Below are positions 1 through 7,484 of a DNA stretch of 28,602 nt, piece by piece. Origin of the DNA: an uncultured Lachnospiraceae bacterium (GTDB lineage Bacteria; Bacillota; Clostridia; Lachnospirales; Lachnospiraceae); assembly GCA_934418125.1 (NCBI GenBank), contig CAKRWT010000028.1, positions 1-28,602 of the forward strand, in the 5' to 3' direction. The position numbers and the translations under genes are program-made. How positions within the stretch are numbered: position 1 is the stretch's first letter; every line of letters begins with the position of its first letter. The notes beneath the pieces are model-generated. The model was not told where the DNA came from. It saw nothing but the letters and a program-made list of their open reading frames with translations, and made no database searches.

Positions 1-51
1 TTTTTATATCGTACAGTCACCTTTATCTCCCGTTTCAATTCATAATATATA

Positions 52-74
52 AAGGATAATCAGGTATTATCCTT
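52..74 (-). terminator. Candidate hairpin terminator at the 3' end of the recombinase gene
   Basis: AAGGATAAT (52-60) and ATTATCCTT (66-74) form a perfect 9-bp stem with a 5-nt loop that covers the stop codon at 67-69. There is no clean T-run after it on the minus strand, so it may only be an RNA-stabilising hairpin. Confidence 0.4.
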
Positions 75-993
75 CATCCACCACCATAAAATTCCTCGGA
101 TGTTTATGCACCAGAATATCCTTCTGCTTCGCATTCGACACATGGGTATAGATTTCCGTTGTACTGATGGAGCTATGCCCCAGCATCTGCTGGATATACC
201 GGATATCAACGTCCTGTTCCAACAGCAAGGTGGCAAAGGAATGACGGAACATGTGTGGGGTAATATGCTGTTCGATGCCGGCAAGGGCAGCATAGTGCTT
301 TATCATGAAGCGCACGGACTGGTCGGACAGGCGATTGCCCAGCCGGTTGACAAAGAAGTAACCACAGGAGTCAATTTCTGCCTGCCAGGTATTTTGATAA
401 GTTGTCAGGGCATGGTGGACTTCGGGATTCCCAATTTGCAGGATGCGTTCTTTCGCACCTTTTCCATAGATAAGCACGGTGTTGTTTATCAGGTCGATAT
501 CCGCAGGCTTGAGGGAGCAGAGTTCTGAAATACGCATACCGGTAGCAAACAATAATTCGATTACGGCAATATCTCTTATGCAGCAGTGAATTTGATGGGG
601 AGTAGTTGCAAGACGTTTTTGTTCATATAAAGTAGACAGAAATTTTTGCAGGGAATGAAAGGGAATGGTCTTGGGGAGGAGCTTGGCTTCGCGGAAGCGG
701 ATATCGAGCTTGGAGAAGGGATTTTCTTCTAAGAGTTCCATGTATTCCAAATAGCGGAAAAAGGCTTTCAGACTTGCGATTTTTCGCTTAATGGTTTTGG
801 GTTTGTACTGTTTGTGTAAGCGGGTTAGGTACTGGTCCAGAGTGGTACGGGAAAGCGGTGCAGAGGAAGCAGAGGAAAAGAGGCTGTATTGCTGCAAATC
901 AATGGAATAGGCTTTCAGGGTTTTGTTGTCTAATCGCTTTCGGTACTTGCAATAGGTGAGATATTCCTTTAAGTATAATTCCAGCGTATTCAT
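67..993 (-). CDS. XerC/XerD-type tyrosine recombinase/integrase
   Basis: A 308-residue site-specific recombinase, the usual size of XerC/XerD. It should cut and rejoin DNA through a phosphotyrosine intermediate. The N-terminal SAM-like core-binding domain spans about residues 1-100 (ELYLKEYLTYCKYRK) and the catalytic domain about 115-300. The full catalytic set is visible with XerD-like spacing: R154 (ATGMRISEL), K178 (GKGAKER), H247 and R250 (HMFRH), H273 (LGHSS) and Y282 (EIYTH). I chose the start at 993 because AAGGAGA lies about 10 nt upstream; the frame stays open to 1104 but has no support there. It lies next to two XRE genes and a surface-glycan operon. Many clostridial and Bacteroides capsule loci carry such recombinases for promoter inversion. 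It could instead be a housekeeping Xer or a remnant of an integrated element. I found no invertible segment or dif-like site nearby. Confidence 0.93.
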   Translation of the reverse strand: MNTLELYLKEYLTYCKYRKRLDNKTLKAYSIDLQQYSLFSSASSAPLSRTTLDQYLTRLHKQYKPKTIKRKIASLKAFFRYLEYMELLEENPFSKLDIRFREAKLLPKTIPFHSLQKFLSTLYEQKRLATTPHQIHCCIRDIAVIELLFATGMRISELCSLKPADIDLINNTVLIYGKGAKERILQIGNPEVHHALTTYQNTWQAEIDSCGYFFVNRLGNRLSDQSVRFMIKHYAALAGIEQHITPHMFRHSFATLLLEQDVDIRYIQQMLGHSSISTTEIYTHVSNAKQKDILVHKHPRNFMVVDEG

Positions 994-1124
994 AGGCAGA
1001 GATTCTCCTTTGTAATTGGTATGATAGATTGGAGTATCAGGTAAGAAGTGACACTCGCTTTCCATTATGAATGGCTTTGGGAGAAATGTCCATGCGCAGG
1101 GCAACCGGGGAAAATACCGGCATG

Positions 1125-1156
1125 AAAAATCCCGGAACCATTCAGGGATTCCGGGA
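1125..1156 (-). terminator. Rho-independent terminator of the first XRE gene
   Basis: TCCCGGAA (1130-1137) and TTCCGGGA (1149-1156) form a perfect 8-bp G/C-rich stem with an 11-nt loop. On the minus strand it is followed by five T residues (A's at 1125-1129). It sits 60 nt past the stop of the XRE gene and separates it from the recombinase gene. Confidence 0.8.
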
Positions 1157-1216
1157 CTGCTTTTGCGTTACAGCTTTTTGTTATGCAGATATGTTAAGCG
1201 GTATCAAATATTGGGT

Positions 1217-1573
1217 TTATAACTTGTTTGAGTTTTCCAGGTTCAGAAACTTAATAAAATCAGCAAGCTGTTTGCGGTTCAATTTATTCAGGCATTGGGC
1301 CCCGTAGACAATATCATGCAGAGTAATGCCACCGATATAATTTGCATTCATGTTGATATTACCCATGTAAGAGGTATCGGAGCCCAGGAGATAATCGGTA
1401 CTTACTTTGTAATATTTAGCAAGCTTTAATACAACAGAAATGGGAATCTCGCGCTGTCCGGTTTCATAATTGGAATAGGTCTGCTGGGTAACACCAAGAT
1501 AATAGGCAATCACAGACTGCTTGGTATCACTATCTTCTCGTAATTCTCTTATTTTTTCATTCAGTTGCTTCAT
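1217..1573 (-). CDS. XRE-family helix-turn-helix regulator, copy 1
   Basis: A 118-residue DNA-binding protein. The HTH spans about residues 5-63: DTKQSVIAYYLGVTQQTYSNYE holds helices 2 and 3, and YYKVSTDYLLG is the classic end of the XRE domain. The C-terminal tail (about 70-118) has no domain I recognise and may mediate dimerisation. The start at 1573 has GGAGG about 10 nt upstream. It is a close paralogue of the protein at 1778-2125: no gaps and about 15 substitutions over 114 aligned residues. The recognition helix TQQTYSNYETG is identical, so both proteins probably bind the same site. Its promoter carries a GTTGT-N15-ACAAC element over an extended -10, which suggests auto- and cross-regulation. 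It probably controls the glycan operon too, but that is inference. Confidence 0.93.
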   Translation of the reverse strand: MKQLNEKIRELREDSDTKQSVIAYYLGVTQQTYSNYETGQREIPISVVLKLAKYYKVSTDYLLGSDTSYMGNINMNANYIGGITLHDIVYGAQCLNKLNRKQLADFIKFLNLENSNKL

Positions 1574-1627
1574 GAAAATTTATCCTCCGTAATGTGTATC
1601 TTTTCGTTAAATTATGATTTGTAGTTT

Positions 1628-1739
1628 GTTGTTAAAAATGATACCACACAACAAAAAGTCGTCACAAAAGTAACAACATAATAAATAAACATGAAAGATG
1701 TAACAACAAAACGGGGTATCGAAAGAAACAAAACACAAC
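1628..1739. promoter_or_regulatory. Operator-like array and promoter of XRE copy 1
   Basis: GTTGT (1628-1632) and ACAAC (1648-1652) flank a 15-nt spacer. Further direct ACAAC copies start at 1673, 1703 and 1735, giving steps of 25, 30 and 32 nt. On the minus strand an extended -10 (TGG followed by TATCAT, 1638-1643) lies inside the first pair, and TTGTGA (1662-1667) is a possible -35 at 18 nt. The 15/25/30 spacing recurs exactly in front of the paralogous gene, while most of the sequence between is different. That argues for bound sites rather than chance. Confidence 0.65.
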
Positions 1740-1777
1740 AGAGAAAAAGAAACTTTTGTCAGGGGAAACAACAGGGA

Positions 1778-2125
1778 TTATTTATTTTCCTGATTCAGAA
1801 AGCGAATGAAGTCGGCAAGCTGTTTGCGCCCCAACTTATTCAGACTCTGTGCACCATAAACAATATCGTGTAAGGTTACTTCACCAATATAGCTGGCATT
1901 CATATTGATATTTCCCAGGTAGGAAGTATCGGAGCCTAGAAGATAATCAGTACTGACTTTGTAATATTTGGCAAGCTTTAATACAACAGAGATGGGAACT
2001 TCACGCCGTCCGGTTTCGTAATTGGAATAGGTCTGCTGTGTGACACCAAGATAATCTGCGATAACGGACTGTTTGGTATCGCTGTCCTCTCTTAAATCTT
2101 TTATTCTTTCATTTAATTCTTTCAT
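1778..2125 (-). CDS. XRE-family helix-turn-helix regulator, copy 2
   Basis: A 115-residue paralogue of the neighbouring regulator. The HTH spans residues 5-63 (VIADYLGVTQQTYSNYETG), with the conserved KVSTDYLLGSDTSY hinge and a C-terminal segment ending RKQLADFIRFLNQENK. The start at 2125 has GGGAGGG about 11-12 nt upstream, a little far but strong. No hairpin with a T-run is visible between its stop and the next gene, so transcription may read on into copy 1. It is the regulator closest to the glycan operon at 2385, which runs divergently, and the shared 259-nt gap holds its operator-like repeats. Regulation of that operon is therefore likely but not proven by the sequence. Confidence 0.93.
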   Translation of the reverse strand: MKELNERIKDLREDSDTKQSVIADYLGVTQQTYSNYETGRREVPISVVLKLAKYYKVSTDYLLGSDTSYLGNINMNASYIGEVTLHDIVYGAQSLNKLGRKQLADFIRFLNQENK

Positions 2126-2177
2126 AGAGTAGAGTGCCCTCCCTAAATAATAAAAATGGTAGTGTTAGTATGGCTCT

Positions 2178-2257
2178 GTTGTCAGAAATAATACCATACA
2201 ACAAAAACGAGTCCTTGAAGAAACAACAAAAGACATAATGCAATGCGGATAAACAAC
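2178..2257. promoter_or_regulatory. Operator-like array and promoter of XRE copy 2
   Basis: GTTGT (2178-2182) and ACAAC (2198-2202) are again separated by 15 nt, with further ACAAC copies starting at 2223 (+25) and 2253 (+30). The minus-strand extended -10 (TGG then TATTAT, 2188-2193) lies between the first pair. The array ends 46 nt before the -10-like hexamer of the glycan operon, so proteins bound here could reach both promoters. Confidence 0.65.
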
Positions 2258-2303
2258 AAAATGAATTGCAAAAGAATAATGGGGAAAAAGGCGGATTCCA
2301 TTG

Positions 2304-2309
2304 TATAAT
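2304..2309 (+). promoter_or_regulatory. Candidate -10 box of the main glycan operon
   Basis: A perfect TATAAT lies 75 nt upstream of the first glycosyltransferase. No recognisable -35 is present at 16-18 nt (the sequence there is G/A-rich). This would fit a promoter that needs an activator, perhaps the XRE protein(s) bound at the upstream ACAAC repeats, but the promoter itself is only a prediction. Confidence 0.4.
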
Positions 2310-2384
2310 AGGCTGAAATAGGGTAAAATCGGAATAGTTGGAATAAATGACAGAAAGAATGAAAAATCAGGTAGTATAGAAAGT

Positions 2385-3131
2385 ATGCAAAAAGTTTCTT
2401 TATTAGTGACAACATATAATGTGGCAGCCAATCTGCCCCTGACTTTGGAAAGCATTGCCAGGCAGGATTATGGGAATCTGGAAGTGGTGATTGTGGATGG
2501 TGGTTCCACAGATGGAAGCATTGACAGAATACGGGAATTTGCAGAAAAGTATGATGGCTGTCAGGGAAGAATGGTAATCTGGTCTTCGGAGCCGGACAAG
2601 GGCTTGTATGATGCCATGAATAAGGCATACCGCAAGAGCAGTGGCGATATTATAGCAATCTGTAATGATGAGCTGACTACGCCGGAAGCGGTCAGCAAAC
2701 TGGTGCTGGCGATGGAACAGGGCGGGGACAATTGCGTGGGAGCCCATGCGGATTTGGTCTATGCCCAGGATGGAAAGGTAATAAGAACCTGGAAAATGGG
2801 ACAGGGACGGATTGCAGACGGCTGGATGCCTGGGCACCCGACTCTTTTCCTGAAAAGGGAGATATATGAAAAGTATGGGTTATATGATACTTCCTATACC
2901 TGTGCAGCGGATTATGAATTTATGGTCCGTTTCCTGAAAGACGAAAACAATAAACTGGCGTATGTACCGGAGGTGCTTGTTTCCATGTTTTATGGGGGAA
3001 CCAGTAATGCGGGGCTATCCAATTACCTGGTATCTTTTAAAGAGGCATACCGGGCACTGAAAAGGAATAAAGTGCCACACCCCTTGAAGATTACGTTAAT
3101 CAGAACCGGTAAGGTATTAAAACAGTTTTAA
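2385..3131 (+). CDS. GT2-family glycosyltransferase (WcaA-like)
   Basis: A 248-residue GT-A fold glycosyltransferase, soluble or membrane-associated, expected to move a sugar from a nucleotide donor to a lipid-linked glycan in the cytoplasm. The start is typical (SLLVTTYN, residues 5-12), followed by the nucleotide-binding DGGSTDG (38-44) and EPDKGLYDAMNKAY (69-82). GHPTLFLKREIYEKYG and CAADYEFMVRFL are typical of the WcaA-like subgroup. The usual metal-binding D-D or N-D-D position reads CNDE (93-96), so one acid is shifted or replaced. The Shine-Dalgarno is weak (AGGTAG, rather far). It is the first gene of the plus-strand glycan operon; the next gene starts 20 nt downstream. The sugar specificity cannot be read from the sequence. 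Confidence 0.9.
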   Translation: MQKVSLLVTTYNVAANLPLTLESIARQDYGNLEVVIVDGGSTDGSIDRIREFAEKYDGCQGRMVIWSSEPDKGLYDAMNKAYRKSSGDIIAICNDELTTPEAVSKLVLAMEQGGDNCVGAHADLVYAQDGKVIRTWKMGQGRIADGWMPGHPTLFLKREIYEKYGLYDTSYTCAADYEFMVRFLKDENNKLAYVPEVLVSMFYGGTSNAGLSNYLVSFKEAYRALKRNKVPHPLKITLIRTGKVLKQF

Positions 3132-3151
3132 TAACAGAGAATGAGGTCGGA

Positions 3152-4210
3152 ATGAAAAAGATAGTTTTTGTAATCCCCAACATGACTGGCGGCGGAACGG
3201 AGCGGGTTATTTCCCTTTTGTCAGAGCAGTATATCCGTATGGGGTATGAAGTTGCGATTATGCAGTTTGCAGGATACGAGCATGCCTACGAGCTGCTAGA
3301 GCAGGTAGAGGATTTCAGCATAGCAGCGCAGTCCCATGGCAACCCATTGGTATGGGTAAAGCGGTTGGTTGACATGCGCCATTATTATAAGAAGAATCCG
3401 GACTGCTATATTTTTGCGTTCTGCGTGATGGGAACGGTTTTTTCGGTTATTGCAACGCTGGGGAGAAAACGCCATATTCTGGTGGCCGAGAGAAGCAGCC
3501 CGCTTAGCTGTAATATGCCAAAGCTTCGCAACTGGGCATACCGGAGAGTCGATAAAATTGCTTTTCAGACGGCAGATGGGATTACTTATTTCCCGGAATC
3601 CATTGCGAAAAAGGCGGTTATTATCCCGAATGCGGTGGCAAAAGATGTGCCGGAGCGTTATGAAGGAACTCGTAAGAAACGAATTGTTTCTGTGGGAAGA
3701 CTGGGGAAAGAGAAGAACCATAAGCTGTTGTTAGATGCGTTTGCTATTTTCCATGAAAAAATGCCGGAGTACGAACTGCATATTTATGGAAAGGGAGAAC
3801 TGGAGCAGGCATTAAAAGAGCAGGCAAAGCAGCTTGGCGTGGAGCGGGCTGTAGTATGGCACGGCTTTTCTTCCAATGTGAAGCAGGAGATTGTAGACAG
3901 CCGGATGTTTGTTTTACCTTCTAATTATGAGGGAATCTCGAATTCCATGGTGGAGGCTCTGGGGATGGGTCTGCCAACCATTGCGACGGATTGTCCCATT
4001 GGAGGAGCCAGAACTTATATTGAAGATGGGGTAAATGGGCTGCTGGTGCCGGTAGGAGATAAGGAAGCCATGGCAGCAGCGATGCTTCGGATTGCCCAGG
4101 ATGACGAACTGGCAGAGCAAATATCCAGGAACGCTGCCAGAATCAAAGAGAAATATTCCATGGAGCGTATTGCAGGACAATTTTTGGAGGCAGCAGGAAT
4201 TTATGAGTAG
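3152..4210 (+). CDS. GT4-family glycosyltransferase
   Basis: A 352-residue GT-B fold retaining glycosyltransferase. The N-terminal Rossmann half starts with IVFVIPNMTGGGTERV (glycine-rich loop at 13-15). The C-terminal half has SVGRLGKEKNHKLLLDAF (about 180-197), followed by LHIYGKGE. The E-x7-E motif is E260-GISNSMV-E268, with GLPTIATD after it. Length and motifs are typical of capsule/exopolysaccharide GT4 enzymes that extend a polyprenyl-pyrophosphate-linked repeat unit. GAGG is found near -10. Its stop codon overlaps the start of the next gene by 8 nt (ATGAGTAG), so translation is probably coupled. Donor and acceptor are unknown. Confidence 0.93.
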   Translation: MKKIVFVIPNMTGGGTERVISLLSEQYIRMGYEVAIMQFAGYEHAYELLEQVEDFSIAAQSHGNPLVWVKRLVDMRHYYKKNPDCYIFAFCVMGTVFSVIATLGRKRHILVAERSSPLSCNMPKLRNWAYRRVDKIAFQTADGITYFPESIAKKAVIIPNAVAKDVPERYEGTRKKRIVSVGRLGKEKNHKLLLDAFAIFHEKMPEYELHIYGKGELEQALKEQAKQLGVERAVVWHGFSSNVKQEIVDSRMFVLPSNYEGISNSMVEALGMGLPTIATDCPIGGARTYIEDGVNGLLVPVGDKEAMAAAMLRIAQDDELAEQISRNAARIKEKYSMERIAGQFLEAAGIYE

Positions 4211-5096
4211 TATTACGATACTGACCCCGACTTATAACAGGGCGGCGTATTTGCCGAAACTGTACCAGAGTCTGACAGAGCAGACCAACCGGGACTTCCT
4301 CTGGATGGTAATAGATGATGGCAGTACAGATGATACCGGGAGTCTGGTAGAAGGCTGGCAGCAGGAAAAAGCGATTCCGATTGTTTATGAAAGACAGGAG
4401 AATGGTGGAAAGCATCGGGCATTGAACCGGGGAATTGCCCGGATAACCTCGGAGCTTACGTTTATTGTGGACAGTGATGATTATCTGCCAAAAGATGCTG
4501 TGGAAATCATTTTAAAATACCATAATCAGTACCGCCAGCAGCGTGAGACACAGAAATTGTGCGGATACAGTTTCTTGCGCTGCCATCAGGATGGAAGGGT
4601 AAATACGGCATATTTCCCGGAAGACGGGATGATTGGAACTTACCGGGATGTGCGGATTAACGGCAATATCGGTGGGGATAAGGCAGAAGTGTTTTATACG
4701 GATATTTTGCAACAGTTTCCATTCCCGGAGTATGCGGGGGAGAAGTTTATGCCGGAGGATGTGGTATGGATGCAGATGTCGGGGCCTTATCAGATGGTAC
4801 ACCTCAATGAAAATGTATACACTTGCGATTATCTGGAAGGCGGGCTGACCAATACCGGGCACCGGATGAAGATTCATTCGCCCAGGGGAATGGTGCTGCG
4901 TTCCCGGATATACCTGAAGGATTCTTATGTAAAATCGAAAGTAAAAATAAAGATGATGTTACTTTATATCATCTATGGCAGGTTTGCAGGATATTCCATG
5001 CGGCAGTTACGGAAAGAAAGCGGCAAACCGGGATTGTGGATTTGCTGTTATCTGCCGGCATGTTTCTTTTATCATAAGTGGAAAAAAGAAAGCTAA
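4203..5096 (+). CDS. GT2-family glycosyltransferase
   Basis: A 297-residue GT-A fold enzyme. Motifs: TILTPTYNRA (5-14), DDGSTDDT (38-45), ENGGKHRALNRGI (66-78) and the metal-binding DSDD (90-93). The C-terminal third, with FMPEDVVWMQ and a basic segment, is typical of EpsH/amylovoran-type GT2 enzymes. I chose the start at 4203 because it gives the family N-terminus and overlaps the end of the upstream gene in an ATGAGTAG junction. The frame is open upstream to 4092, but that part lies within the GT4 gene and makes no sense as protein. It probably adds one sugar of the repeat unit in the cytoplasm; specificity is unknown. Confidence 0.92.
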   Translation: MSSITILTPTYNRAAYLPKLYQSLTEQTNRDFLWMVIDDGSTDDTGSLVEGWQQEKAIPIVYERQENGGKHRALNRGIARITSELTFIVDSDDYLPKDAVEIILKYHNQYRQQRETQKLCGYSFLRCHQDGRVNTAYFPEDGMIGTYRDVRINGNIGGDKAEVFYTDILQQFPFPEYAGEKFMPEDVVWMQMSGPYQMVHLNENVYTCDYLEGGLTNTGHRMKIHSPRGMVLRSRIYLKDSYVKSKVKIKMMLLYIIYGRFAGYSMRQLRKESGKPGLWICCYLPACFFYHKWKKES

Positions 5097-5134
5097 CTGT
5101 GGTACAATGTATAAGTGCAGGATGGAGAACGAAA

Positions 5135-6076
5135 ATGAGTGACATAAAGATAGCCTATTGTTTTGACGAAAATCTCATAAATCAGGTTCGTGTAACCATA
5201 GCGGCACTTTTGGATGCCAGGAAGAAGGAAGGAACACATTACCATATTTACTGTGTCTGTACCAGGGAGGCTGCGAAAATAGCACCGGTTCTGGAACAGA
5301 TTGTACACAGCAGGGATGAAAAATCCAGTCTTCGTATGATAGCGATTGATAATCCCTATGAGAAAGCATATGAAGTCAGAGGCATTTCGTCCGGGGCTTA
5401 TCTGAGGTTGGAATTGCAACGTATTTTACCAGAAGTGGATAAGATATTGTATATGGATATTGATACAATGGTGCGGGATAGTCTGGAGGATATTTGGAAA
5501 ATTGACTTGAAAGATTATTTATTGGCAGGTGTAAAGGCTGCGGTAAATATTACCAACAAGTGGGACTGGAACAGCGATAGACCATATTGGGGCATGCTGG
5601 CTGATATGAAAGGGGATTATGTGAATTCGGGTGTTCTTATTATGAATTTGAAAAGAATGCGTGAATTAAACCTGGAGCAACAATGGGCAGATTTGTCCAA
5701 AATTAAGATGTACTATCAAGACCAGGATATGCTAAATATTTCCTGTAAGGGTCAGATATATCATTTAGAGGCGAAATATAACCGTTTTGCCTATTTCTCT
5801 GACGAAGAGTATCAGCAGTTTGTGCGGGAAGGGCTTTACACGGTGGAAGAATGTAAGGAAGCAACGACCCATCCGGCGATTATCCACTACGCAGGAGATA
5901 AGCCATGGAAACGATATGACGGCAATTTATGTAGTCTTTGGTGGGACTATGTGAACAGCCAGCCGGATTTACAGGGATTGTTTGATGAGGCAAAAGCCCG
6001 CAGATATCACGGACCGACTTTCTGGGAGAGAGTGGTTCGTAAGATTCAGAAAATCCTGAGTAAAGAAAAATTATAA
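5135..6076 (+). CDS. GT8-family glycosyltransferase
   Basis: A 313-residue retaining glycosyltransferase of the LPS galactosyl/glucosyl transferase (GT8) type. Features in order: KIAYCFDENLINQVRV (5-20), SSGAYLRLELQRILP (85-99), the metal-binding DID (108-110) in LYMDIDTMV, NSGVLIMNLKRM (164-175), QDQDMLN (195-201) and the H-x-G-x-K-P-W signature HYAGDKPW (251-258). The start at 5135 has GGAG 8 nt upstream; the open frame reaches back to 5078 inside the previous gene. It follows 38 nt after the preceding GT2. A TGG-TACAAT (extended -10-like) lies in that gap at about 5108-5116 and could give a weak internal promoter. It is likely to add galactose or glucose to the growing glycan. Confidence 0.94.
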   Translation: MSDIKIAYCFDENLINQVRVTIAALLDARKKEGTHYHIYCVCTREAAKIAPVLEQIVHSRDEKSSLRMIAIDNPYEKAYEVRGISSGAYLRLELQRILPEVDKILYMDIDTMVRDSLEDIWKIDLKDYLLAGVKAAVNITNKWDWNSDRPYWGMLADMKGDYVNSGVLIMNLKRMRELNLEQQWADLSKIKMYYQDQDMLNISCKGQIYHLEAKYNRFAYFSDEEYQQFVREGLYTVEECKEATTHPAIIHYAGDKPWKRYDGNLCSLWWDYVNSQPDLQGLFDEAKARRYHGPTFWERVVRKIQKILSKEKL

Positions 6077-6159
6077 GAAGAAAAACAAAGACAGTGAAAA
6101 CACTGGATGGTAAATAGAATTAGCATACAACAGAATGAAGAAATAATGGAGATGAAAAA

Positions 6160-7470
6160 ATGAAAATTGCAGTTGCAGGAACAGGATATGTAGGTTTGGT
6201 TGCAGGGGTGTGCTTTGCAGAAAAAGGACATGATGTAACCTGTGTGGACGTAGATGCAGCCAAGGTAAAGCTGATGGAATCGGGTGTGGCACCTATCTAT
6301 GAAGAGGGACTGGAAGAACTGCTGCAGAAGAATAATGCAGCAGGCAGACTTCATTACACTACAGACTACAAAGAGGCATATAAACACGCAGAGGCTATTT
6401 TTATCGGCGTAGGAACCCCGGAGCAGCCGGATGGTTCTGCCAATCTGAATTATATTGCTACTGTATCCAGACAGATTGCGGAATCCGTAGAGCAGGATTG
6501 TCTGGTAGTGGTTAAGTCTACTGTCCCGGTGGGAACGAATGATAAGGTAGACCAGTTTATCCATGATTTTCTGGTACGTGATGTGAAGGTGGAAGTGGCA
6601 TCCAACCCGGAATTCCTGGCACAGGGTTCGGCAGTCCATGATACCCTGCATGCTGCGCGTATTATTATCGGTACAGAAAGCAAGACGGCAGAAGCTGTTT
6701 TGAAGAAAATCTATGAACCTTTTGGCTTACCGATTGTGTCTGTCAGCAGACGTTCCGCAGAAATGATTAAATACGCCTGCAATGATTTCCTGGCATTGAA
6801 AATCTCTTATATGAATGATATTGCGAATTTATGTGAATTGGTAGGAGCTGACATTGAAGCAGTGGCAGAGGGGATGAGTTACGATGCCAGAATCGGGGCG
6901 AATTTCCTGAAAGCCGGAATCGGCTACGGCGGAAGCTGTTTCCCAAAGGATACCAAGGCTTTAAAATATCTGGCGAAGCAGAATGGCTACACATTACGCA
7001 CAGTGGAGGCAGCGGTAGATGTGAACGCTTCCCAGAAAGTAAAGCTGTATGAGAAGGCTTGCAAACGAATGATTACCTTCCAGGGCTTGAAGGTGGCAGT
7101 ATTAGGGCTCGCATTTAAACCGGGCACCGATGATTTGAGGGAGGCACCTTCTTTGGATAACGTGAATTTACTGTTAAAGGATGGCGCGGATATTTATGCG
7201 TATGACCCGGTGGCAGCCGACAACTTTAAGAAGCGTTATCCGGAAGGAGCCTGCGATAAGGGCACGATTCATTATATGGGAAGTGCAGAAGAAGCACTGG
7301 AGCATGCCGATATCTGTTTTGTCTTTACCGAATGGAAGGAAATCAAGGCAATAGCACCGGAAACCTTTAAGAAACTGATGCGGATTCCGTTGGTATATGA
7401 TGGTCGGAATGTATATCCGGTACAGGGGATGAAAGAAGCCGGAATTGAATATTACAGCATTGGTCGGTAA
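6160..7470 (+). CDS. ugd: UDP-glucose 6-dehydrogenase
   Basis: Oxidises UDP-glucose to UDP-glucuronate with two NAD+, in the cytoplasm. The 436-residue length is normal. The NAD-binding Rossmann motif is GTGYVG (7-12). The catalytic centre is complete: K204 (MIKYACNDF), C260 (GYGGSCFPKD) and D264 have the same numbering as the streptococcal enzyme. The C-terminal UDP-binding domain starts near VAVLGLAFKPGTDDLREAPS. The start has GGAG about 9 nt upstream. The next gene encodes an epimerase that uses the product, which fixes the pathway: UDP-Glc to UDP-GlcA to UDP-GalA. It shows the glycan to be acidic, or to use pentoses derived from UDP-GlcA. Confidence 0.97.
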   Translation: MKIAVAGTGYVGLVAGVCFAEKGHDVTCVDVDAAKVKLMESGVAPIYEEGLEELLQKNNAAGRLHYTTDYKEAYKHAEAIFIGVGTPEQPDGSANLNYIATVSRQIAESVEQDCLVVVKSTVPVGTNDKVDQFIHDFLVRDVKVEVASNPEFLAQGSAVHDTLHAARIIIGTESKTAEAVLKKIYEPFGLPIVSVSRRSAEMIKYACNDFLALKISYMNDIANLCELVGADIEAVAEGMSYDARIGANFLKAGIGYGGSCFPKDTKALKYLAKQNGYTLRTVEAAVDVNASQKVKLYEKACKRMITFQGLKVAVLGLAFKPGTDDLREAPSLDNVNLLLKDGADIYAYDPVAADNFKKRYPEGACDKGTIHYMGSAEEALEHADICFVFTEWKEIKAIAPETFKKLMRIPLVYDGRNVYPVQGMKEAGIEYYSIGR

Positions 7471-7484
7471 GCGTGGAGGCAGAA

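Noticed and set aside
100..528. Open frame of 142 codons on the plus strand inside the recombinase gene
   Set aside because: It is antisense to a protein with complete catalytic motifs and has no ribosome-binding site or recognisable domain.
994..1104. Longer N-terminus for the recombinase
   Set aside because: The extra 37 residues do not look like the family and have no ribosome-binding site; the start at 993 has AAGGAG.
4092..4202. Upstream extension of the second GT2 gene
   Set aside because: It would overlap the GT4 gene by over 100 nt and add unrelated residues before the family start MSSITILTPTYN.
6092..6105. CAGTG-AAAA-CACTG hairpin between the GT8 gene and ugd
   Set aside because: Only five base pairs and no T-run; too weak for a terminator.
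6124..6129. Single ACAAC upstream of ugd as a regulator site
   Set aside because: An isolated copy without partner repeats or promoter.
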